64,000 nucleotides of DNA from Auriscalpium vulgare. Lineage: Eukaryota; Basidiomycota; Agaricomycetes; Russulales; Auriscalpiaceae. How positions within the stretch are numbered: position 1 is the first letter of the stretch; each line of letters starts with the position of its first letter. Under the pieces are notes generated by a model. The model saw only the letters and a list, made by a program, of their open reading frames with translations. It did not search any database and was not told where the DNA came from. Below, in pieces: positions 21,761 to 31,643 of the stretch. The position numbers and the translations under genes are program-made. The stretch is taken from contig JAHBBC010000013.1 of the NCBI GenBank assembly GCA_019915015.1, positions 930,001 to 994,000 on the forward strand. Direction: 5' to 3'.

Positions 21761-22774
21761 ATGCATGGGAATAGGGTAATGTGTATGTATGTGGGTGTCA
21801 GGGTGAGAAGAAGAGCTGGGATGCATCGTGATGTTTTGAAGCCGGCAAGGAGATGGCAATATGGGTGGCGGCATGGACTGACGCCGCGAGGCCCGATCTA
21901 AAGTGTTAGAGATAGACAAAGAGCTGCTCACAAGTAAAATGGGCATATGCAAAAGAGGTTACGGAGGCCTTGGAGGAGAGAGGGTGAGTAAAGCTGGAGG
22001 TGCAGAGAAACGACAACGCACCATCCATCGCACAGCACATCCAAAGCGCTCGCGTCGACTTCGACAACTCTTGCCCAGCTACGATCCCGTTCCTTCTTGA
22101 GATCAACCATGGAAAGCCAGAGGTATAGGTTCGCTGCTGCAGAGAGGTTGAGAAGAGCCGGATTGCGCGCGTTGAGGACCCTGCGATGAGAGCGCGCCGG
22201 AGGCTGCCGGCGCCACGTGGCGCGTTGTTTGTCCATGAAAAACAACACGTGCGGACAACGCGCGCACACGACGTTTGCGTCTGCCACCACTCCGTTACTC
22301 TGGTCGCCTGTATAGTTATTCTACGCATCGGACTACGCACTACAACGCAATGTGCTATCTGGCTTTGATCATATCATTTACGGATCCCGCCGCCTTCCCC
22401 ATTGTCCTCATCTCTGAGATTTGCCGATTGCGGCCACACCCTCGCCTTCTTCCCCCTTGAATCTTCATGCTCTGCACGGCCATGTAGGTTCTCCTGGAAT
22501 TTACACCCTCGGCTATCGGATGTCAAGCTGCAGCTCCACTGAACTGAGGTTTCACAATGGACCAGCCATCGAAGGTGGCTTCAAACGTCTATCGGCAGTC
22601 AAAATGCGCCATGCGCCTGGTAATTATGGCGTAGCCTGCTCACAAAGGGGCAAAATAGAAGCGGCCACCAGCAACAATGGCGCCTTGCGCGCATATAAAC
22701 AAGACTCGTTGATCACTCCCCACCCCGCACTTCCCCACTCACCAGCCCACGCTTTTCATCACATAGCTCTCGCA
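21761..22774. other. Intergenic
   Basis: A minus-strand frame (about 21940-22300, containing LYLWLSMVDLKKERDRSWARV) is protein-like over some 50 residues but lacks start and promoter support. The 3' end holds the promoter of the next gene with TATAAA at 22694-22699. Confidence 0.3.
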
Positions 22775-23284
22775 ATGGCCAGCATCGTATCCTCACCATC
22801 CACGACCTGTCTCTCATCCACTGCCTCCGCGGCGTCACACGAGCGTACCGCGCATACCTACCACAGCGTCTCGGAGCGCAAGTTCCGCGTGCTGAATCCC
22901 GCGGCAGACGGCGCCGCGGTGCATGGCGCGGCCGCGTTGTACTTGGCGTGCACGGCGAGCGCGTCGACGGACGGGCTCGCCCCGGACTCCGACCCCGAAT
23001 CCGACTCGGACTCCGCTTCGATATCATCACTCTCAGCATCGGAGGATGGAGTGCATGGGCAGCAAGCCAGGGATATGGAGACGGAGAGGGAGTCGGCGGG
23101 CGCAAAGTGGAGTACGCTTGGGAAGAGCGTGAAGGGCGGCCTCGCGGCGCTCAAGCGCAAGGTGACGCTGTCGGCGAAGGAGTTTGATGCACTCAAGATG
23201 GAGAGGCGGGATACTTCAGCTGAAGAGGGGCGGTGCACAGGCGACAATATGAGGGAGGTCTCACAGAACGCTTCGTCGCCATGA
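22775..23284 (+). CDS. Acidic Ser-rich orphan protein with a conserved basic tail
   Basis: 169 aa from the ATG at 22775, 76 bp after TATAAA (22694-22699); upstream in-frame codons lie before the TATA box. The middle is an acidic Ser/Asp run (residues about 68-92) and the C-terminal third, LGKSVKGGLAALKRKVTLSA, is a lysine-rich amphipathic segment. That segment recurs almost unchanged at 25541-25718, so it is the part under duplication and perhaps constraint. No domain known to me. Confidence 0.5.
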   Translation: MASIVSSPSTTCLSSTASAASHERTAHTYHSVSERKFRVLNPAADGAAVHGAAALYLACTASASTDGLAPDSDPESDSDSASISSLSASEDGVHGQQARDMETERESAGAKWSTLGKSVKGGLAALKRKVTLSAKEFDALKMERRDTSAEEGRCTGDNMREVSQNASSP

Positions 23285-23940
23285 TGGCGAGGACCTACCT
23301 TGCGGCGTCGTGCATTCCAGCGTCTTTCGTTTCAATTTGAGGATCTCTTATACTAGAGAAAGAAGTGTACGATTATATATGCGTTGTATACATGTACGAT
23401 AAGTGAAGTCAGAAGAGGTACTAGTTCGGCGTCGTCACCCACACAAAGCCAAACAAAGCAGTAGCGAGCTCGCCTTCATCAACTTCATCCGCGAAATGCG
23501 TTCCCTCCATCCATCAGACGCTTTTCCTCTGATACAGCACTCGTCAGGGCCTCTCTTACAACGCTCTACATCTCATTCTGCGTAGATGAACGCCGTGGCG
23601 TATCCTGTACATATTGGCTGGCCAACGCTCGGGTCCCCGGTGCGGCGACTGTTCTATCTTTCCACAGCATTCCTGCTAAACAGAAACACCTTTCAGACTA
23701 GTGATATGCAGGGCGACACAGCATGATCAAGAACAACGACATCCAATTGATACGTCCGTCTAGGCCCAGGCGCCCTCGCCTGCCCTACATCCCTTCAACG
23801 CCGGAACTAGATGGTGTTAGGTCTTTAAAAAGCCAGTGACGAGCAAGCAATGTTACACCGGAACACCCATCTTTCCACGGACTCGCAATATCGGCCTTCA
23901 CGACACGTCTGCAGCCACTCGGTCTCCCCCTTGCGCCTGT
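23285..23940. other. Intergenic
   Basis: Nothing gene-like. Includes the AT-rich 3' flank of the upstream gene (ATTATATATGCGTTG near 23370). Confidence 0.3.
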
Positions 23941-24207
23941 TCATCCCTTTTGGCGTCCGCCCATTCTCAGCCGCAGCCATATCCTTTCCAACAGGCCTCT
24001 CGGCTTCAGTGCATCCTCCGTCAGGGGCGTTGCGCGCTTCAGCGTCCAGGGTGATTCATCGGACTCTTCTTGCGGCGGCGCCACACTGGCCTCATTGTCT
24101 GCTATCTGTGCGGCGTTCTGCTGGATCTCCGCGGCTCCCGATTCCTGCTTCACTGGCGAGTCCGTGGGCTTGCGGGATGGGGTTGCGTCTGAGAGTGTCG
24201 AGGACAT
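23941..24207 (-). CDS. Small orphan protein, leader interrupted by an inserted element
   Basis: 88 aa (MSSTLSDATPS...), Glu/Gln/Pro-rich with a basic C-terminus (LLERIWLRLRMGGRQKG). If the 889-bp element at 24242-25130 and one AGTC copy are removed, a TATAAAG (minus strand, 25148-25154) comes to stand about 50 bp before the start codon, the usual spacing in this window. The same promoter type precedes the small gene at 28915-29187. With the element present, transcription from this TATA box would have to cross it or use splicing, so the gene may be impaired. Confidence 0.5.
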   Translation of the reverse strand: MSSTLSDATPSRKPTDSPVKQESGAAEIQQNAAQIADNEASVAPPQEESDESPWTLKRATPLTEDALKPRGLLERIWLRLRMGGRQKG

Positions 24208-24241
24208 GCGGGATATGGGAGTATGTTGGGAGTGCACAGTC

Positions 24242-25130
24242 GTATGGCAACTATATTGTACAAAAATTGAAAGTTTACACATGTTGACGTTTACATGTGA
24301 GAAAAGCACACAGGTTCAGTTTCAGAGGCTGTCCGCGAGCGCATGTTGAGAAACATGTTGCGGAAATTGCTCACCTTTTCGGGACTGTGAGTGGGTTTTT
24401 GTACGGCGCACAGGTTGTTCTCCTGGACGCACAGGTTGGGGCGGCCAGTTTACGGAACCTCTTTCTCATTGTAATTATTCAGGACCCCACCAGACTGATC
24501 GGGCCTTTCAGTATTGCCCGCCCGTTCTGGGGGGAGTCCCGCCCGGTCCTGGCGGCGCCCCGCGCAGCGCCAACGCTGCGCGGCCAAGCCACTGCCTTGC
24601 GCTCCCCTGCTCGCCCTCAGGCTTCTCCACCCATTCCTGGCGGCATTCCGCCCGGTACTGACGGCGCACCCTATGCCTCAGTCCGCCCATCGCCCCCGAC
24701 GCCGTCTCCCATCCCGCCCGGTCCTGGCGGGCGCGCGCTGGTCCTGGCGGCGCTCACTGCTCCTAAGCCCGCCTGTCTCACTCGCCGCAGTTGCCTTCCC
24801 TCCAATCCGGTTCTGGCGGGCGCGCGCCTGGTTTAGGCACCGCTGTCTGCTCCGCAGCCCGCCCGTCTGCACTCGCCATTGTCTTCCCCCAGCCCACCCG
24901 ATGCTGGCGGCACTACCCGCTCCGAGCGCGCGCCCGTCCTTCTTGCCCGGCGTCGCGCGGTGGTTATTCGTGGTCGGTGGGGTAACCTGTGTTCAAGTCA
25001 GAGATGTGCGGAAATATGTAACATATGTAACGTGTGTGGCGAGGATTCAACATGTGGCGGATTGTATACAACATGTGCTACTTTCCACAACATGTGAGTG
25101 TGGGATTTTTGTACAAAATAGTAGCCATAC
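24242..25130. mobile_element. Non-autonomous element with terminal inverted repeats
   Basis: 889 bp bounded by inverted repeats of about 28 bp: left 24242-24269 (GTATGGCAACTATATTGTAC...) and right 25103-25130 (reverse complement GTATGGCTACTATTTTGTAC...), about four mismatches. Flanked by AGTC at 24238-24241 and 25131-25134, a candidate 4-bp target-site duplication. Subterminal ACATGTTG/CAACATGT words occur at least twice on the left and three times on the right, facing inwards. The interior (24510-24960) is GC-rich with many CCCGCCCG(G/T)(T/C)CTGGCGG variants. No transposase frame is convincing; the 280-codon frame through the GC-rich part looks like a composition artefact. Confidence 0.7.
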
Positions 25131-25430
25131 AGTCGCGGAGGGTGGGGCTTTATACGACTGCGGGCAGGTTACGTTCTGTGGCTGCGGACGTTGTGGCTCG
25201 CACACGTCGTCGACGGGGCACGCGCTTGCACGTTGTTCTGCACACAGGAACAATAGGGCATTTTCCCTGTGCTCGGTCCCTGCCTCGTTTGGTTTACGAA
25301 TCGACGAGCACCAGGCGTGGGCGGACACCTTGTTGCCGGTCACGGTGGGAGTGTAGAGATTCGTCGATGCAGGCGGCCTAGATGGAGGCGTGGCCCTCGG
25401 TACGTCGAATTCTCTACCTTACTACTTCTA
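25131..25430 (-). promoter_or_regulatory. Promoter displaced from its gene by the TIR element
   Basis: Minus-strand TATAAAG at 25148-25154 in the context GCAGTCGTATAAA. The segment up to about 25430 matches 29285-29540, including a TGCGGACG(T/C)TGTGGC(T/C) word, CACACG(T/C) and a GTGGC(C/T)CTCGGT(A/T)CGTC word at its far end. Confidence 0.55.
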
Positions 25431-25540
25431 TGAGTCTTACCACTACGTCTCATATGCCGCCTTACATACAGGGAATATTCATCTTTGCATGCCTGTCAGT
25501 ACATACGTGGTTCAATCGCCAACTCCGATGCCCTAAGACT

Positions 25541-25718
25541 GCGTAGTGCGCTTGGGAAGAGCGTGAAGGGCGGGTTGGCGGCGCTCAAGCGCAAGGTGAC
25601 GCTGTCGGCGAAGGATTTCGACGCGCTCAAGATGGAGAGGCGGGACACCATGGTCGAAGAGGGGCGGCGCACAAGCGACAATGCCTCGGTGATCAGGGCG
25701 GTCGCGCAGGCGCCATGA
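25541..25718 (+). pseudogene. 3' fragment copy of the gene at 22775-23284
   Basis: Starts abruptly at CTTGGGAAGAGCGTGAAGGG and repeats the last 58 codons of the upstream gene (LGKSVKGGLAALKRKVTLSA with few changes), ending in its own stop at 25718. There is no matching 5' part, TATA box or start codon. It abuts the foldback element by 40 bp, so it may have been carried or cut by rearrangement there. Confidence 0.65.
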
Positions 25719-25758
25719 CGGCGCTGTGACGGCGGGACGCAGACAACCTTTCAAGATG

Positions 25759-27328
25759 TTCAGTTGCCCGGATCAATCTGTTGCGGCTTATAGCCGCAAC
25801 AGATCAATCTGCGGCGGGGGGCCATCGTGTAGTAAATTCATGATGTCGTATATATACAAAGAATGCCACGTCGTTAGCTGCCCGCACTACACAGATATCC
25901 AAGTGACCTTACCGCATAGATATCCTTGTCAACGCACAGATATCTGTGTGTACATCCACACAGATATCCGTGCGTACATCCACACAGATATCTGCGTGGA
26001 CTTCCACACGGATATCGCGGATGCGGTCAAAATATTATCAGAGCGAGAATCGAACCGGCGGCCTTCGGAATGCCGACTGCGTGGCTTACCGCAGCGTCAA
26101 CAGCATGCACAGCAGAGCAAACAGACACATTATGACGCGCGTTTACCAACGCAGACTTAGCGGCTGCGACCGGTGCGAATACAGCGGACGGCGGGCGTGC
26201 CGCAAAGATATCCATGTGCGCCATGGATATCTGTGTGGGCGCCACCACAAGGATATCGGTGTCGCGCGACGCCCACACACTGGCAGATATCGGTGTCGGT
26301 CGCGCGCCCGGTAATTAGTAGTTACAGACTAATGCATGTATGCATGTATGCATGTATGTGCACAAGCAAGAAAAGCGGGCGCGGTCGTTTGTCGACAACG
26401 CGAGCCCGCCACATCAGAAATGAGCGCGGGAAAGTGAGCCGGTGGGAGGCCCGCCTGTTCTTCACAGTACTTGCCCTCGCTCCTCCCGCCCTCTCACTCA
26501 CTCACTCGCGGTCCTCTCACCCCTCTCTCACTCACTCCCGCTCTCTCGGCGCCGGTTTCAACCCGCAATGCCCGTCACCGCGCGGCCCTTGGCCCGCCCG
26601 CCACCGCCGACATCCGCCGCAGACTACACACCGAACCACCGCGGCGTCCCCGGCGCGGCGCAGGCAAGCAGATGGGGAGACGGCGAGCGAGCAATGGTGG
26701 GGCCAGGCCACGCCGGTACGTTGACCAGCACACAGGGCAGCGTGTTCCTCGCCTGCGATCCACCTGCCCCCCGCCGCGCCAGCACGACGCCTACCGACCT
26801 CGTCCGCCCCTCCCGCCACCGCGCAAGCCTGCAGTGCACCATCCCGGTGGTCGTGCGCGGCAACGTCGACGTCGCGCCCGCCGTGCCTGCGGGCCACGCC
26901 GTCTCGACTGAGCGTCGCGCCAGCTCGCTCGCGGTCGCTGTGCAGCCGCTGAGTCTGCGTTGGTAAACGCGCGTCATATTGTGTCTGTTTACTCTGCTAT
27001 GCATGGTCTGTTGACGCTGCGGTAAGCCACGCAGTCGGCGTTCCGAAGGCCGCCGGTTCGATTCTCGCTCTGATAATATTTTGACCGCATCCGCGATATC
27101 CGTGTGGAAGTCCACGCAGATATCTGTGTGGATATCCACACGGATATCTGTGCGTTGACAAGGATATCTGTGTGGTAAGCTCACTTGGATATCTGTGTAG
27201 TGTGGGCAGCTAACGACGTGGCATTCATTGTATATATACAACATCACGCATTTACTAGGCGATGGCCCTCCGCCGCAGATTGATCCGTCGCGGCTATAAG
27301 CCGCCTCAGATTGATCCGTCCAACTGAA
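25759..27328. mobile_element. Foldback element with ~400-bp inverted arms and GATATC palindromes
   Basis: Left arm 25759-26178 and right arm 26925-27328 are imperfect reverse complements over about 400 bp: outer end TTCAGTTG...CGGATCAATCTG, then a hairpin GCGGCTTATAGCCGC, TATATATAC, GTCGTTAGCTGCCC, a ladder of CACAGATATC(T/C)GTG palindromes spaced 20-30 bp, and a segment with a tRNA box-B-like GGTTCGATTCT. The loop (about 745 bp) holds three or four more GATATC palindromes (26200-26300), an ATGCATGT run (26333-26358) and a GC-rich part. No transposase is seen and no clear target-site duplication. A short near-terminal hairpin and palindromic subterminal repeats suggest a non-autonomous DNA element. 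Confidence 0.7.
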
Positions 27329-28914
27329 GTCCCTCAACCTTTGACGCGGGGAATGCGGGTCCATATGAGGTGAGGTTGTGGTGATGAGCGGCGTCTGCGC
27401 CCGCATGTGTGCAGACAGAGCTGAGACAGCAGTGTACGATCCTTTGTATATGCATTGACTATTGACTACGAAATTTCAGAGCAGGAGCTTGCATTTGAGT
27501 TGCGTCATGAGGAGACGACAGAAAATCGGACCTAACGTAGCGGCACGTGTTGCGCCCACAATACCAAACAGCACCAATCATAGTGGCGACGAGAGTTGGA
27601 TGCTCAAACAGTACTCTGAGCTCTCCATCAGGCTGCGACTACTCTGCGGCGATATGCAGACGAGGCGGGTACATATGTTAGCCATCCGGCGCGCGACCCT
27701 CGGTTTGTTGCGCCCTCTGCGCCACGTCTTCCCCACTCAACTGACCATCCAGCAGTGTCTCCGGCGCATGCCGCATGGGCCGCCGATACAAACTCAGGCG
27801 TCCATTCATCTACCTATGTGCTACGACCCCGTGGTCGAAGCCACTGAGAAGCCATGCTGCTCGGTGCTATGTCTTCCAAGTCCCTGCCACTTCTCAACGA
27901 GACATCCCTGCCTTGTCGTCGAATGGCATTACCAGCGCCCTTAATCTACACGCACGCACGCCTCACGCCGCAAGAAAGGCACACCAACGGTTTCAGTATC
28001 CATGAAATACAACATCACACGTCTCCTACAAGTACGCGATCCACGTTACGCCATCAACGACACCCTCCCTTCTCTGCCTTCTCCCAACACAACGCCTTCT
28101 CCGCCTCTATCTGACTGGAACCAGCTCCCCATCTATTCCCGCAGCCCACATGCTTTACTACTAGGTGCCGACTGCACTGCACGCAGATGTCGGCCGCTGC
28201 GACGGACGTAGGTTTTGTGCCTTAAACGCCTCAGCCGAGGCCTCTCCCCTCCCGCGTTTTCTCCCGCCGCCACGGCACAGCGCGCCTTGAACTCCTCCAT
28301 CAAGTCGGCCCGCACGGTCGTGCCGTGTCTGGGGGGCGTGGAAGATATGTCAGGGACGACTGGAGCTGGTCACGGTGAAGGCTGCCGGCGGGTTTCTATG
28401 CTGAAGATTGTGTGTCACCAGCGCCCCAAAGGACGACACTCACAAGACACACGTCGGCATGCGCTGGTGCGACCGTGACATCCACGAGGCATTCACAAGC
28501 GACATCCGGACTTCTTGTCCTCGTGCCAGCGGAGAGCCCGCACTGGCTCCTGGCTGCTATGGGTGGACGGTAGCTCGAGGAGCGGGATGGTCAAAGATGC
28601 ACGCATGGGCGCATATATCGAGGTGGTTGTCCTCGGTGCGTACCGTCTTCGCTGCTACGTCGTTCTTGTTGAGCTGAACATCTACTTATTGTAGAACGCC
28701 AGGGCTATCCAACGCGCACCGCATCGCACACACGATTTAATGCAATCGCATACGACTTCTATGAATACTCCTGCGACACAGAGTCCAAGTTACGCGCTCA
28801 ACGCTCATTGCAACCTACATCTACCCACTACCACACGTATCGGAATGAACACGCGCCCTCAATCTTCTCCCCCTCCGCGTCCACGATCCACAGGCATGTG
28901 GCATCGTCTTGACT
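27329..28914. other. Gene-poor stretch
   Basis: Only unsupported frames. A minus-strand frame near 28133-28315 (LMEEFKARCAVAAGENAGG) could be a 3' exon remnant, but no start or splice site is convincing. Confidence 0.3.
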
Positions 28915-29187
28915 TCACCGTGCCGCCTGGAGGTCTCTATCGAATTCCGGGTCCAGCTCCGCAGCTTGCCTTTCGAACAATCGTGCGGCGAGCAGATCCT
29001 CCTCCTTCAGCCACTGCGCCGTCTCCCTGTCAGAAGATCGGCTGCGCAGCCACTGCGCCGCTATGTGTATCCACATAGACCACGTCCCCCCTGCGTTCTT
29101 GTCGCCCCGCTGCGCGGCACTGTGCTCGTCGCCTGTTGTCTGTGCGGTATCCTTCTGGGCAGCATTGGCGGCACCTTCATGCGGCAT
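28915..29187 (-). CDS. Small orphan protein
   Basis: 90 aa, Ala/Gln/Glu-rich, with a charged helical C-terminus (QWLKEEDLLAARLFERQAAE). A minus-strand TATAAAA at 29291-29297 lies about 105 bp upstream in the same GCAGTCGTATAAA context as the promoter at 25148, and upstream DNA to about 29540 matches that of the gene at 23941-24207. The two proteins share only composition. Function unknown. Confidence 0.45.
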   Translation of the reverse strand: MPHEGAANAAQKDTAQTTGDEHSAAQRGDKNAGGTWSMWIHIAAQWLRSRSSDRETAQWLKEEDLLAARLFERQAAELDPEFDRDLQAAR

Positions 29188-29284
29188 CTCTGATGTCTTC
29201 TCTACGCCGGGCGTTGGGGTGCAGGATAGGGTACGTCCAGGACTGGGGAGGGCGGGCCAGGGAGGCGATGGGGGCCCGTAATCT

Positions 29285-29540
29285 CGGGGATTTTATACGA
29301 CTGCGGACAGATTGCGCTTTGCAGCCGGCGGACGCTGTGGCCCACACACGCGGTCGACGTGCCGCGCACTGGCGTGCACAAAGCCACAATAAGACGTTGT
29401 CCCTGTTACGTTCTGTCCACGAACAGACCGCCATGTGGCCGCTTTGCTTGGGCCGTAGGGGGTTAGATGCATGTGCATAGCAGGTGTCGTGGCTCTCGGT
29501 TCGTCAACGTTACCACGTCTCTTCTCATCCATCTGACCAT
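29285..29540 (-). promoter_or_regulatory. Duplicated promoter segment
   Basis: Counterpart of 25131-25430: TATA box 29291-29297 followed upstream by GCGGACGCTGTGGC and CACACG words and, at 29492-29506, a GTGGCTCTCGGTTCG word. Confidence 0.5.
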
Positions 29541-30140
29541 CGCCATTATTCTTTACCTTAGAGCTCAATGCATCCAGCGTGCGTCCCACGTATACACATC
29601 ACAAAGAGCCACCGCCGATGCGATACAGAATGATTGTACGTATATGGACTTCCTCCGGGGGGTCGTATTGCGTGCTTTCTGTTCGACAGCAGACGCGCCT
29701 AGTCAGACGCGCCCTTCTCCTCGGCCGCGACCCAATCATCTCCCTCTAAGACGTCTGCGACGCTCCCAGCCAGCCATTCTTCTCCCAGCTTCAGCTCACC
29801 GTCTGCTGGCTCCAGCTTCTCCTGCGGAGTCCGTCTGCGAGCCGATGGCCCGGGCGCGCGATGTCATTGTTTCGTTTGGCCAAAGCACGAACAACTGCTT
29901 GTCCTTCACCGCCATCAATTGCTTCGACCCCTTCGCCACAACCTATCAAATACACAGACCTTCTGGATCATTCTCCACCGGGAAGTAATTACGCGACGGC
30001 ATGCACGTAGGCGCCATGCTGAACGAACCTTTTTTCTGGAACTCCAAACCAATTGCATCCCCCTGCAAGGCTGCGACGCGCACAGGAAACACCTGGTGCG
30101 CATTCCACAATTCTATTCGATACACACAATTATCACACGC

Positions 30141-30674
30141 CTACGACTCATCCATCTCCACATCATAATCGTCCCAGTCCGAAGGCACTGACCTCCTGTC
30201 TTCCTCGTCGACATCTCCCTCGTCCGAATCCTCACTTTCATCTCCCAGTGGATCAAGGGAGCCAAGCCGGCGCGCGCGACGCGGAAGCAAGAAAATGGCT
30301 GGCGCCACGCTTCCGTCTTCCCCTTGCACATATCTATGTGGCGCCACACCCGACCCGCCAGGCGCTGGCGTCCTGCCCACCCATGCTTCGTCCGAGTCCG
30401 AGCCCGAGTCCACCGCTTCGTCTAAGTCTCTATCTTCTTCTGGCTCTGACGTCGGCGGTGTCTGAAGCTCTTCTGAGTCGTCTTCTGCCTTCAGCGCGTC
30501 CTTCTTGGAGTCTGTGTCGCATGAACCCTCCGAGTACTCTGTTTCCGATGAGCTTTCTCCAGAAGGGTACTCTGTATCTGATTCGTCGTCGTCCTCTAGG
30601 ATGCGCTGGTACTGTGGTGGAGGGTACGGGACGGTGTTGGCGTATATGTCTTTGGGTGAGAAATGCAGAGACAT
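30141..30674 (-). CDS. Acidic orphan protein, unit-1 copy
   Basis: 177 aa. N-terminus MSLHFSPKDIYANTVPYPPP, then Asp/Glu/Ser runs (residues 28-110, with DESDTEYPSG and PTSEPEEDRDLDEA), a central conserved piece GVAPHRYVQGEDGSVA and IFLLPRRARRLG, and an acidic tail. Minus-strand CATATAAAT at 30719-30727 is the TATA box, 45 bp upstream. The copy at 35121-35648 keeps the whole frame with small in-frame length differences, good evidence for a real gene. Downstream (29915-30103, and 34875-35072 in unit 2) both copies keep a GLEF/GFEF-containing minus-strand stretch that may be an extra exon or a neighbouring relic. Confidence 0.65.
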   Translation of the reverse strand: MSLHFSPKDIYANTVPYPPPQYQRILEDDDESDTEYPSGESSSETEYSEGSCDTDSKKDALKAEDDSEELQTPPTSEPEEDRDLDEAVDSGSDSDEAWVGRTPAPGGSGVAPHRYVQGEDGSVAPAIFLLPRRARRLGSLDPLGDESEDSDEGDVDEEDRRSVPSDWDDYDVEMDES

Positions 30675-31241
30675 GTTCGATGATGTGATGGGACGCTACT
30701 GGTTGGTCGGAGCAAGTGATTTATATGCTTCCGGCTGTGCTGCGTCCACGTTGTGGCTCCACACGTGATAGACGTGCGGTGCGTAGGTACGTTGTTCTTC
30801 GCATTACTCACATTGTAATAGACACCTTGTATCTGCCTCTTTGCGTGTGGATGTGGACAAGGGCAGCGCTCTGCTTTATCCTTGTGACGCCATCAAGGTG
30901 CAGGCGTTTTGTTTCAAGGGTGGGTATCACAACGGCAGCGCTTCTTCTTGTCCTCCGCCGCCATCATAGCGCAATGGCCTCTGGCTCTGCTCGCAGATGG
31001 CTGCAATATCATAGGTTTCCTCTCTGTCTGTATTCCTCGCCACTCTTTGGAGTCAATCTCACGCGATGATGGGATCTCAAGCTCAAAACAAGGCAAAGAG
31101 GGTGCGTCGTTGTTCCTGCACACCTTTTCCATGACGAGCGACTCTTTTCTCTTGAATTCGAGTACAACGCACATCGCGCATACAACATCCCTGATATTTC
31201 CACGGTACGATACTTGGCGCTTCTACTTGCGTATCTGCCAT

Positions 31242-31643
31242 CTACACTTCCTCCTCTGAGTCCGGCTCTTCAATTATATACTGTGTTGCCGGTGTCCCCG
31301 GTTCCTCGTCCAATGGAATTTTTTCGATGGTGACATCAGGACGCCTGTCCCCATCCACTGTCGGCCCCGCGCGCCGCGACTGCCCGTTGAGGACCCTGCC
31401 CACCGGACTGCCTTCAACGCCTGACTCCTCGAAATCTGGATTATGGCCTAAATTTGGCAAGGATGGCCGCGATAACGGCGTCGAATGGTCACCATCAGAG
31501 TGAACTTCCCCTGGCCCTCCTTCCTCTATTGTTTCTCTTGCGCGCGGGGGCTGGTCTGAGTCCGAGTGCTTGTTCTCTTGGATCGGAAATGCCGAGACTG
31601 GCATAATTGTGCTTTCTTCCGTGGTCGGGAGAGTATTGGACAT
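31242..31643 (-). CDS. Acidic Pro-rich orphan protein
   Basis: 133 aa from the methionine at 31643; minus-strand TATATAAG at 31683-31690 lies 40 bp upstream. Rich in Glu, Ser and Pro, ending IIEEPDSEEEV. It resembles the acidic proteins on either side in composition only. It lies in the 1.6-kb segment present only in unit 1 of the tandem duplication, so it is an insertion there or a deletion from unit 2. Confidence 0.5.
   Translation of the reverse strand: MSNTLPTTEESTIMPVSAFPIQENKHSDSDQPPRARETIEEGGPGEVHSDGDHSTPLSRPSLPNLGHNPDFEESGVEGSPVGRVLNGQSRRAGPTVDGDRRPDVTIEKIPLDEEPGTPATQYIIEEPDSEEEV

Noticed and set aside
24514..25356. 280-codon plus-strand ORF through the GC-rich element
   Set aside because: Codons follow the CCCGCC(C)G repeat in all frames, several overlapping frames are equally open, and it crosses the right end of the TIR element into the neighbouring promoter.
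25900..26030. CRISPR-like array of GATATC repeats
   Set aside because: Units are palindromic, spacing is irregular, there are no unique spacers of constant length, and the DNA is eukaryotic.
26030..26110. A functional tRNA gene
   Set aside because: Only a box-B-like T-arm with one mismatch is present; acceptor, D arm and anticodon arm cannot be formed.
29467..29988. 173-codon plus-strand ORF
   Set aside because: Not conserved as a frame in the duplicated unit at 34.8 kb, and no promoter is seen.
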